This document shows, piece by piece, positions 1 to 8,601 of a DNA stretch of 64,000 bases. The stretch is from Isochrysis galbana (taxonomy: Eukaryota > Haptophyta > Isochrysidales > Isochrysidaceae), in the NCBI GenBank assembly GCA_018136815.1, contig CM030942.1, forward strand, positions 559,797 through 623,796, in the 5' to 3' direction. The stretch's first letter is position 1. Every line of letters begins with the position of its first letter. The notes under the pieces were generated by a model that did not search any database, was not told where the DNA came from, and was given only the letters and a program-made list of their open reading frames with translations. Made by a program: the position numbers and the translations under genes.

Positions 1-418
1 TCGACTTTGTCGGCTAGTTTCGTCCAGAAGGGTTTTAGCGCCTCCGGCGCTCCTAGCGGAACGCCCAGTATCGTTAGGTATTCGTTGTTGTTTATCCAGT
101 TGTACCTCCGCATATCCCACGGGGGCCTTTGGGCTCTTTGCGCCCCCATCCGGAGCCCTTGAAATTTGCCCTCGTTTGTCTTGCCTCCCGTAGCTTTTTC
201 GTGCATTTTAACCCAATACAAAGATTTTTTGATGCTTTTATAGTCTCGGGCTATTAGTGCCGTATCGTCCGCGAACTGACTTATTTTCAGGCTATATCCA
301 TTGAGGTCTACACCTACTATGTCTTCATCTTTGTTTATGGCCCGGGTGAGCGCCTCCGTTGTGAGAAGGAAAGTTAGGGGGGAGAGCGCAGAACCAGCTA
401 TCTCCGGATATTTGGGTG
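1..418 (-). mobile_element. LINE reverse transcriptase fragment, cut by window edge
   Basis: The minus strand reads a continuous reverse-transcriptase segment: a fingers/palm stretch ending in SPLTFLL, then the catalytic FADDT motif, then ILGVP, typical of non-LTR retrotransposon RT. It resembles the minus-strand LINE at 14.7-16.0 kb (same FADDT and ILGVP spacing), so both belong to one family. The 5' part is missing: homology stops near 418, where unrelated repeat sequence begins. The 3' part lies outside the window. Probably a dead, truncated copy. Confidence 0.8.
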
Positions 419-1139
419 GGAGCGTTGGATACTTGGTGGATATTTGGGTGAGTGTGGGGGGCCTACGCGAAAACAAAACCCTCGCAGATCAAAAACAAAA
501 CCACCGAGGGGCGCGTAGCTCGCCTGGGGGTCACCAGCGAGGTCCCACAAAGTGGACATGGTAGATACGTTAATAATGAGGCTGATTATCTTAGTAATGG
601 TGTTCGATGATTGCAGATGCGACAGACACGGACTCACGGACTGCGAGCACGACCATGCGGAGGAGAGGTGAGGCCCTCCTGCCTCATGCTCCTGCCCGTT
701 GTCCCCAGCGCCCACTCCCATCACGCCACACACACCTAGCGGAGCATCGCACGCGCGACGCGCGACGTGCCGAAGCGCCGGCTCGGCCGCTCGCTCGCGC
801 CGCACTAGCTGCCCTCACTCACCACGACAACACGACAACACCGTCTCACGCATCAACCATGAAGCACACAATTCAGTGCGACATGGAGCATGGGGCGCGT
901 GGCCGCCCACACCCCTCATTGTGTGACTAACCACGTCTTGAGCCACTCCCTTCTTCTCGCCCCTCCTGTCGCCAGCCGCCCCCCTTCGCCCGTTTGCTAA
1001 CGCAAACGGGGCCCGTTTCTTACCGCACTCCATCGGGGGGGGCGCAAATTCCCCCCTCTCCCTCTCTCCATTCTCCTCCGCCCCTCTCCCTGCGGCGCGT
1101 CGCCATGCGGCGCGCCACGGCCTGCTCTCAGAGGGCCTT
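419..1139. other. Intergenic sequence with GGATATTTGGG motif
   Basis: No gene is supported here. Bases 405-450 carry two copies of a short GGATATTTGGG-like motif also seen at 39.28-39.37 kb, followed in both places by a tract containing AAAACAAAACC. The rest is GC-rich sequence without coding character. The open frames on both strands overlap one another and show no family resemblance. Confidence 0.5.
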
Positions 1140-1505
1140 TGGGGGCTCCCAGAGGGCCAGCAAGGGCAGCTCAGGGGGCAGTGGAGGCTGGGGCTCAGCC
1201 CCTGGCCCCCCCTGCCTCTCCCACGCTTGCCACGCTGGCCATTGGAGCCTCCCAGTGGCCTCTGTATGCCTGGCGACCAGGGGAGGGGGGGGAGTCATCT
1301 CGAGGGCAGGCCCATGCTGGGCGTGGGAGTGCGAGTCTCGGCCCGCGCCCACTAGGGGTCTGGGCCAGAGTGTTGATTGCCCAGCCCCTGCCAAAGGGCA
1401 GGGGCTGGGGTTGATTGTACGGGCCCACCCCGGGGGGTGTCCGCGATGGAGAGAGGGGGGCGCGAGGCCCCCATTGACCCCCACTTATAAAAGTAGGTAC
1501 CCACT
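1140..1505 (+). repeat. Dispersed repeat family A, copy 1
   Basis: GC-rich block matching 20156-20525 over nearly its whole length. It shares the strings TATGCCTGGCGACCAGGG and TCGAGGGCAGGCCCA and the terminal ACTTATAAAAGTAGGT. Inverted and diverged copies lie at 18.8-19.1 and 19.2-19.7 kb, further relatives at 4.54-4.95 kb and a tail-only copy at 28.78-28.89 kb. It has no conserved reading frame between copies, so I treat it as a non-coding mobile repeat, perhaps SINE-like. Confidence 0.8.
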
Positions 1506-2208
1506 CGTTTGAGAGCTAGGTGAAGAGGAATTTGGCGGGAGCCCGTCGGCCCGTCCCCCAGCACAGACCTAGGGACTTGGGAATCCGATGACGGATGACG
1601 GTGGAAATAGAAATAGTAGTGACGGCAATGAAGAGCCAACGCGCAACGCCGGGTATTACGATTACGATGAAGCACAAGCGGACCAGTCCCAGTCCACGGA
1701 TTCCGACGATGTGCCCCTGAAAGGTCGCGTTCCGTCGAAAGAGGACCACGCCGACGTTTTGCTTTCAATTTTCAATTGAGTTTGATTAGAAAACAATATT
1801 TACTACCTGATACCTAATACTAATACTAGTAGTCAATAGTCAATAGTCGTCACGAAACACGAAACACAACTAGATTTCAGCCATTGCGCAAGTGCGCAAG
1901 CATCCGCGGTGTAGACACAGACACCCTTAGCCGTGTGTTTCATGACCAGCCATACCCCACCTCACCGCCCCCTGAGGTGACAGGTGGCCCGATCGTCCAA
2001 GTTGAGGGTCAGTTATAATTATATACCAAAATAGACTACTCGTAGTGGGACTACTGCTGTAGTAATAATTTTCGCCCCCCCCTCCCCCCCCCCCCCCCCC
2101 TCCCCCCCCCCCCCTGGGCCCCTCTCCCTCACCTCCACTTCTGAGATACTTCCCATCACACTCACTCCGTGAGTGGGCGGCCTGAGAGGAAGCTTTTCGA
2201 TCGAAGCA
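1506..2208. other. Upstream region of the SelU gene
   Basis: No coding feature is supported. It contains AT-rich sequence near 1785-1850, then a long C tract at about 2080-2115 directly upstream of the selenoprotein gene. C-rich or T/C-rich tracts also precede other genes in this window and may be promoter or 5'UTR sequence. This is inference only. Confidence 0.3.
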
Positions 2209-3120
2209 ATGGTGCGAGCAGTGCGGGCCTTTGCACTCGCCGCCTCAGGCGCGCTGGCGGCGGGACTCGACCTGGGCGCGGTGCGCGTGCGGCCAGTCAC
2301 TCAGGGGCGTGTCGCGCCCAACGTACCCTACGTCTCTCTCGATTCCCTCCTCGACTCGAAGCGCGGCACCGTCATCTTTGCAGTGCGCCGGCCAGGATGA
2401 GTGCTGTGCAGGGAGGAGGCCGTCGACCTGTGCTCGATCATCGAGCCAAAGAAGGGGCCCCTCGTAATTGGCGTGATAAAGGAGCAGGAGCTCTCCGAGG
2501 ATGAGATTGCAGCCAACCCTAAAAAGGCGCGAGGGACCCAGGAGTTTGCAGAGATCTTCTCATGTGCAGATGGTGGCCTCTTCTTGGATGAGGAACGAGC
2601 ACTATACAATCAGATGGGTGGACGCAAAATCACTGGCAAAGGGCAGCTTTTCTCTCTGTAAGTTCTTGCTAGAAGCAATGACCGCGCACACCTGCGGCCT
2701 CAATGGAGGTGGACTGGCGCCTCACAGCTGTTCACTCTGTTCGCAGTTGGAACGTTTGCCGACCTTTTGCATGGTGGCGTGAGATCAAGGAGATGGGTGC
2801 TCGTGCCGAGGAAAAGAAAGTGAAGGGCAACTTCAATGGCGAGGGGCTTGTGCAGGATCGTCGCGGCCTGCTATGCATGTCCCCGATTTGCCGCACCACG
2901 TATGGTGGTACGTACATCTACTGATATTAGCACCCCTATCATCCACCAATTGTAGGGTGGCATCCTCATCATTTCCCCGGAAGGTAAGGTCGTGTACATG
3001 TACCCCGAGCAAACGGGCTCTGAAATCCCCCTCGACGAGATTCGGGCGGCGATCACAAGCTTCGGCGGCGTATGCAAGGAGCCCGAGTTGCGCAAGGAAC
3101 AGAAGTTGCAAGCATCCTAA
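2209..3120 (+). CDS. Selenoprotein U / PRXL2-type thioredoxin-fold protein
   Basis: Peroxiredoxin-like (AhpC/TSA-2, PRXL2/SelU) protein, a thioredoxin-fold redox protein. The first exon reads from ATG 2209 through an in-frame TGA at 2398-2400 into the conserved family core. The motif is AVRRPG-U-VLCREEA, so the TGA sits where relatives have Cys or Sec, forming UxxC (U64, C67). Proposed exons are 2209-2657, 2747-2849 and 2956-3120, giving 238 residues, typical for the family. Downstream come LFLDEERALYN, then NGEGL and GGILIISPEGKVVY, the usual family order. Intron 1 is a clean GT-AG. Intron 2 keeps frame with GT at 2850, although family spacing would suit an exon end at 2855. The N-terminus is hydrophobic and may be a signal or transit peptide. 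A SECIS lies 66 nt after the TAA. Reading TGA as stop would yield a meaningless 63-residue product. Confidence 0.9.
2398..2400 (+). other. In-frame TGA, predicted selenocysteine codon
   Basis: TGA interrupts an otherwise continuous frame, exactly at the redox position of the RRPGUxLC motif of SelU proteins. Homology continues on both sides in the same frame, and a SECIS-like hairpin is present in the 3'UTR. Both are expected for Sec insertion. Confidence 0.9.
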
Positions 3121-3186
3121 CACCTAGACCCAAGGACTAAAAGCAACAGCAATGCCCTTCGTGCGCACACATCATGACCACATGTG

Positions 3187-3266
3187 GTAAGGCATCATGA
3201 CGATGAGCTCTGTAAATTTGTCGGAGACAGCTTTCGGCAACGGCGTTCGTCTGATGAAAGCTTTAC
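3187..3266 (+). promoter_or_regulatory. SECIS element in the SelU 3'UTR
   Basis: Worked out by hand. Helix I pairs 3187-3193 (GTAAGGC) with 3260-3266 (GCTTTAC), 7 of 7 pairs with one G-U. The core is ATGAC at 3197-3201 opposite TGAT at 3252-3255, the non-Watson-Crick quartet. Helix II pairs 3202-3213 with 3240-3251, 11 of 12 pairs including three G-U. The unpaired AAA at 3214-3216 follows directly, 13 nt after ATGA, which is the standard spacing. A small stem TGTC/GACA inside the apical region suggests a type II SECIS. Confidence 0.88.
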
Positions 3267-3429
3267 GGCATTAGTGGTTTCATGAGGTGCGTAGGTGTGC
3301 TCGTGGGCGAAAACCCGCTAGCACGCTCTTCATTTAGTGAGGGGTTGCGGATTACTGATACTGTGGCGATAGCGCGGGGAGAGCGGCGACGTGCGCGAGC
3401 AAGCCTTGTTACTTCAGCGGCTTTCGATT

Positions 3430-3660
3430 TGCATTTGTCAACTAACTTTACAATTGGTTGCCATGGAGCATGGAGCGCGCTGGCGCGCCTCTTCTCTCTT
3501 TCGGGCTCCACAAGCCACAAGGGGAGGCGAGCGAGGAGCCGCTAGGCAGGTTGAGGGGGGAAATTTTAGGGGGCTAGGGCGTGGCTACAAGGTAGAGTCC
3601 CAAAGCCACGTGCGAGGCGTGAATATTAAAAAGTTTTTTTCCGATTTGGATTTGACAAAG
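3430..3660 (+). repeat. Retroelement-head module B plus repeat I
   Basis: Begins with an ACTAACTTTACAATTGG-like leader followed by ATGGAGCATGGAGCGCGC, the same arrangement seen at 27.2 kb and in inverted form at 29.1 kb. The second half (3570-3640), GGGCGTGGCTAC followed by ATTAAAAAGTTTTTTT, recurs at 53.00-53.07 kb. The short open frames are not conserved between copies beyond the first residues. Confidence 0.6.
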
Positions 3661-3784
3661 ATTTGAACTTGAACTTGTTGCTTGTTGCGCGTTGTGCAAT
3701 AGCATTTCCTTTTATATCAAACGGTTGCGGCGGTAGGGGAGAGGCCCCAAGGGTTTTGCGTTTTGTTAAACAATTTGTTACGTT

Positions 3785-3900
3785 GCCTAGCATCTAAAAA
3801 AACCTCATACTATTCTTAACGCACATGCGGCCGTGGACCCACTACTTTAATGCAGGGCACTTTCTACATCTACATCCCCCCTCCCACGGCCCTCCCTGCC
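3785..3900 (+). repeat. Dispersed repeat family D, copy 1
   Basis: Contains GCGGCCGTGGACCCACTACT followed by a C-rich segment (CTTTCTACATC, CCCCCCGCCATC). Related copies occur at 4210-4350, 13050-13110 and 59425-59560, each preceded by an AAACC-A/T-rich leader. No coding potential. Confidence 0.7.
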
Positions 3901-4209
3901 CCCCCTCCCCCCCCGCCATCAGGCGGCTCCGCCCCGTACACTACTAGGGGGGTAGGGAATAGGGATAGGGGCTTAGATGCCGGGCACTGGGCTGGTGGAC
4001 AACAACGGTCTCGCAGCGCGCCCGGGCTCGGTTCGAAGTTGGGCTCTCCGGGCCTCCGGTGGCGGACGCTAGCGCGCGTGCGGCGTGCGGCCTTCGCGAT
4101 TTGGGGCGCCGCGGCTGCCGATTTCGACGCGGCTTGGGGGCGTGTCGCGCGCGATTGGCGTGGCTGGCTCGGCGGCTCCTATAGGTATACGGGGCCTGGC
4201 GCGGGCGCG

Positions 4210-4350
4210 GGCTGATATAAACCTTTTAATAGTCTCACCGCACACGCGGCCGTGGACCCTCTACTTTCTACTACATCACGTAGGAAAACTTTCTACACCC
4301 CCACTTCCCCGGCCCTTCTCCCCCCGCCATCTGCTCCCCCCGTGCACTAC
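4210..4350 (+). repeat. Dispersed repeat family D, copy 2
   Basis: Leader TAAACCTTTTAATAGTCTCA, then CGCACACGCGGCCGTGGACC and a TTTCTAC/C-rich tail. It matches the copy at 59425-59560 over most of its length. The interval between this copy and the previous one (3900-4210) is GC-rich without a gene. Confidence 0.7.
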
Positions 4351-4539
4351 TAGGGGGATAGGGGTGAAGGGTGAAGGGCTTAGATATGGTCCGGTGGCCC
4401 GCGCCTCCCCCCGGTGATCATTCCCCCCCTTCCTCTCAGCCCCGACTTATCCTGTAAACAGGTGCGGAACTTACCTATTTTCCGGTGAGCGGAGCTCTCG
4501 CTCCGCCCACCCCCTTCTCCGCGCTCTCTCTCCCCTCTC

Positions 4540-4955
4540 CTGCGGCACGCGCGATGGCGCGCCTGCGGCAGGCCTGCAGCTGCCCCTGGCGACCCCTGGA
4601 GGCTCCTGGAGACCAGCTCTGGGGGCAGAGGAGGCTGGGGCTGGCCCTTGGCCTCCCCTGCCTCTCCCTCGCTGGCGCTCCGGAGCCTCTGGAGCCTCCA
4701 ATCTGCACCTGTCTGCCTATCGACCAGACCAGGGGAGGAGAGGGGGTTGGAGCGATGGGCTGGCCACGAGGGGCCAGGACGAGCGAACCAGGCGTGCCTG
4801 TCAGTGGGAGAGTGCGTCAGCATGGCAGTGGGCTCCTGGCAAGCCATCAGGCATGCCAGGAGGATGGGTGGTTCCTCCCCCACGGCAGGGGAGGAGTGGA
4901 GAGAGAGGGGGGCTCGTGCCCCCCCATGGGCGAACCAAGAATAAACTTAGTTGCG
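4540..4955 (+). repeat. Diverged repeat family A joined to inverted module B leader
   Basis: The sequence around GAGGCTGGGGCTGGCCC and CCTGCCTCTCCC matches the first half of family A. The right end reads CGAACCAAGAATAAACTTAG, the reverse complement of the module B leader (CTAAGTTTATxxTTGG). No gene is supported. The two open frames covering this block are shadows of each other. Confidence 0.55.
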
Positions 4956-5604
4956 CGGGCGCGGGCTGATTGATGACCAAGAACGGACTTGCATCGCGCC
5001 CGGCGTCGTTTTGAATTTGGGCTCTCCGAAATAGTGAAATAGTGTTTGTTAGGCTTGTTTTGCGTTTTGCCGTTTTGGGGGTACGCTTTGTTGTGGGGGC
5101 TCCCGGTGGGGGGCCTGGGTCCCAAAGGGCATCGAATGTGTGCTAGATGGGTATTTTTCGGGGTTTCTATAGCTTTACTTTGGTGTATTTCTTCAATCCT
5201 GACTTTTTCATTTTTACAAGTTAAAATAGTGTTTGACGTTTGACCGCCCTACCACCTACCAAACCATCACACAAGCCCACACACTCGGCATGCACCGTGC
5301 GCGCACTGCCACGTGCGCCTCCTAGGACACAGAGCCCGTAACCTGACACTAGAACTTACCACGAATCTCAGGCTTGAAGAAGTATCGTCGATGTGCTATC
5401 TACATATTGCCGAGCAAGCGCAAGCACTGTAAGCAGGATGCATGACATGCACGATCACCTGCACTGTCTGGCGAGTAGTAAGGAGAAGGATCCGGTCTGC
5501 ACAAGTTAAGCCAAAGAAGTTGGGGGCAACATGACGAGCCAGCAAATTGCGCGATGCACGAGTGCCGTCAAGGTCATCTTGAAGAAGGCATCGAAAACCA
5601 CATC
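4956..5604. other. Intergenic region
   Basis: No supported gene. Around 5225-5245 is GTTTGACGTTTGACCGCCCTAC. A short GTTTGACCGCC(A/C)TAC string also occurs at 28.69 kb beside the Fanzor relic and at 56.36 kb. The rest probably includes the 3'UTR of the minus-strand RING gene. Confidence 0.4.
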
Positions 5605-7338
5605 TCAAGGAGAACTCGGTGGTAAGAGTCTTGCCGTCAGCGTGGACGCATCGTCGACCGGGAAGCCAACGGATGAAGAGACAGATGGTTGATGCGAAGG
5701 CAGAGCTCTCGCTTCCAACGGATGCACCTCGTGGACTGTCGATGTGAGGCTCGAACTATTGCTCCGTCGTCGTGACATCGTGCGATGCTCATCATGCGTG
5801 CTAGTAGAGTTTCCCCGCGCATCGACGGCTAAAAGCGGCTCCAATTGCGCCTGTGTTGGATGATCGTCGTGGCTGCTTGATGCGGGGCCTGCCGCAGAGC
5901 CTTCCTCTGCTGCCGAACTGCTTCCCACAGCCTCTTCCGCTAAGCTCTGATCGGCCCCTCGTTGCCGGCTTCCCGAGCCCGCCGTTCGAGAAGCAGGGTT
6001 TCGACGCGGCTGCGGGACAAGTCCGCGCTTACATAGCGGGCATGATGCAACGAGCCCCTGGCGGCGGATCCACATGTCGATGCAAAGTGTGTGATACAAA
6101 TGGATGCACCTGTAGACGCGGGGAAATGGGATGGAAAAGATGCACGAATGTATTCCGGATTGTTCCCAGAGTTTGTGTATAGCCAACCTAATCCTATCAC
6201 CTAGGAAGATAGAAAGCGTATTGGGTCCCCAAACTTAAGCGCAGTGGGTCCCATATCTTTCCCTATGACAGGAAACTGTTGCAAAACATGGTGAGCCGTG
6301 CATCGACCTTCCAGGCTGGTGCACTGTGTGCGCTCACAAGAGTGCGCGCGTGAACGTTCTTGGGGAAGTAAGGGGGAAGAAGGAGATGCGTGAGAGCATT
6401 CCTCGTGTGCGTGTATGCATGTGCGTGCTCGCATGCGCGTACGCGCCAGGGCAACAGCGCTCGCAGTCTTTACGGCGCACTCACGGCAGGATACGGAGAT
6501 CTTCCCCCGACTCAAAGTCTCCCAAGCAGATGGCACACGAGGTCATTTCTGATGGCTCTCGGCCGTCGAGCAACGGAATGGGCGTGTTCTTTCCATTGTA
6601 GCTCACAATCTTTAGGCGGGATCAGGATGGGTGTAGCGTCATGTGCATGGCGACAAATGCGTGGAAGCGGACCCCGTTGCAGGAGGTACAACATATTGGC
6701 ATGCACGCTCAAGCAGCAACAGGTCACGGAAGGCAAGACTGACCGGGAGGGATGCGATGGCTCTGGTGACAAGTCTCAAGTCAGCACCAGCTGTGCGGAG
6801 CAGTTTCCAGAAGGATATGACGAGGTAGCCGAGCCAGCCAGCGAAAAAGAAGCCGACGCCAATCGTCACCCATCCAAGGATCGACATCAAGAGGCACGCG
6901 TCAACTGTCCAGAGCAGGTGTGAAAGAAGCATGCCGAGCTGCGTGTCGTCGCTCTCCGCAACGGTACTGTAGAAAGAGCAGGGGAGGAGGACGAGCTCAG
7001 AGAGGCAGCCGGCAGGGTATGCCGTGGGACTGCATGGGGGCCGCTCGGTGCGGATGCGAGCACCTGCACTCGCTCGGGTGTGAGACAGCAAAGTCGGCAA
7101 TCAGAAAGCATGCAAGGAGGGCGTATGCGCCAATAAGTATAAATGCAGCGAGCTCATTCTGCCGTTGCACCGCCACCACGCCCAGCACGCTGTTGGCGCC
7201 GAGCGCGGCAAGTGTGAGGCCACGCAGCAAGCCGCTCGCCGGCCACAGGTGGAGCGAACCGAGCCAGTAGAGAGCTGCGAGAGCCTCGAGCCCGCTGAGG
7301 AGCAGGATGCCCTCACGCAGATCAGCGCAGAAGAGCAT
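5605..7338 (-). CDS. Membrane-anchored RING-H2 E3 ubiquitin ligase (predicted)
   Basis: Four exons join in frame with GT-AG introns: 7338-7064, 6966-6744, 6609-6485 and 6109-5605, giving 375 residues. Exons 1 and 2 encode several hydrophobic segments (for example around EGILLLSGLEALAALYW, FILIGAYALLACFLIADF and ILGWVTIGVGFFFAGWL). This indicates a multi-pass N-terminal membrane domain. The RING-H2 finger is split by intron 3. Exon 3 carries CAIC..DFESGEDLRILP, exon 4 carries CIHLYH..CIDMWI and CPLC. All eight ligands are present in C3H2C3 order. A Ser/Pro-rich tail follows. By family knowledge such proteins are E2-dependent ubiquitin ligases of endomembranes, but the substrate is unknown. A frame exactly spanning four exons and the intact finger make the model strong. 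The C-terminal end beyond the finger is less certain. Confidence 0.85.
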
Positions 7339-8600
7339 GAGCCCTGCTCGTTCCAAGCTTGACCCTCGCCCAACCCTACCTCCACTCCTTGTTTCTCGCT
7401 CACGGCCACCCACCCACGCACCCCGGGCCCTCCCTCCACTGCCCCCCAGCTACCTATCGCAGACTGTCAACAGCCCCTCCCCAGTTCCCCTCCTCACCCC
7501 TCCACCCTCCTCCCCAACCTCTCGCCGGATCGGTGCGGCCGGACAGAGAGCGCCTCCCCCCCCCCCTCTCCCCCCCTCTCCCCCTTCCCCCCCCCTCTCT
7601 TCCCCCTGCTTACTCTGCAGACAGGCTTCCCCCCCGCCGCGCGAAAGCACGCCTGGCCACCGAGATTCTTTTGTAAATAGATGTTATCTAGTCATCTCGT
7701 CGGAGTCTTGGCTCTATGTAGGGCGCTCTTCGCTCTTCCCACCAAATCCACGATCTTCTCTCCTCGTGCCCGCTTCCGAGTCGAAGAAGAATGGCGACTC
7801 GAGGGGGCCTGCGGCAGCAGCAGGCGCGGCGCCCGTCGAGGTCTCCTGGTCTCCCTCCTCCTCTTCCTCCTCCTCCTCCATGAAGATGCGCAAGATGCGC
7901 CGGCGGCGGGCCATCGCCATCGCCCCTCGCGCCGACCGCGGGCCGCACGTCGCACGTCCCCTTGTTTTGTTTCTTTGCAGCTGAAAGGCCCCACATTTTT
8001 TGTTTAAAAAATCGATTTCGATCGACCACCCAAATTTGTAATTTGACAAAAAAATTGACAAAACTTACGGGATTGATTCATTCAAGGGATTGGTAAGTGG
8101 GGTAAGGTCCCTGGGGAATCCTTGGACACCCAGGAGGGGTGGGAAATAGTGGTTAAAAAGCGTGAGTGACCGGGTTACAATTGAACGCGACGTTCGACGT
8201 TCGACGAAAGGTGAAAGGTGAAAGGTGTGAAGTGTGAGCCAGGTGCCAGGTGAAGAGTGAAGAGTTGAGTCTCGCGACTCAATTCCAATTCTCAATTCAA
8301 CCGGGGACGGACTCGATGAGTCGTTGGTCGTTAGTCGTTGGAGACCGCACTAGTCAGCGCGAGCGCTCGAGTGCGCTACTTTGGTCTGAGGTTTGCGGTC
8401 CGTTTCTGAAGCTGAAGTGCGTAGTGCACACTACACACTGCAGTGGAGCAGTGGACTACTGGGCATGTGCCTTTCGGCAGACTCTTTAATGTCTTGGGCA
8501 ACCCATGGGCGATGGCAGCGGGCCTGGGGGGAGGAGGACCTCACCTCGCCGTATGGCGCCACATCCGTAGTGCTCGCAGCCTGTCGTCTGTGAACCTGCT
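7339..8600. other. Upstream region of the RING gene with C/T-rich tracts
   Basis: No gene is supported. 7340-7640 is C-rich and probably the promoter/5'UTR of the minus-strand RING gene. 7690-7990 has open frames on both strands that are low-complexity GA/CT shadows. 8085-8160 holds repeat G: GGTCCCTGGGGAATCCTTGG, then an AGGGGTGG motif and GTGGTTAAA. A relative lies at 60.49-60.57 kb. Confidence 0.45.
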
Positions 8601-8601
8601 A

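Noticed and set aside
1128-1512. Coding genes within family A copies
   Set aside because: Frames are not conserved between copies; indels in G/C runs shift them.
2398-2661. TGA as a genuine stop with two separate small genes
   Set aside because: Frame, homology on both sides and the downstream SECIS all support read-through as selenocysteine.
3282-3340. Hairpin GTGCTCGTGGG-CGAAAA-CCCGCTAGCAC as the SECIS
   Set aside because: It is a stable stem but has no quartet at the required position. The fold at 3187-3266 meets all SECIS criteria.
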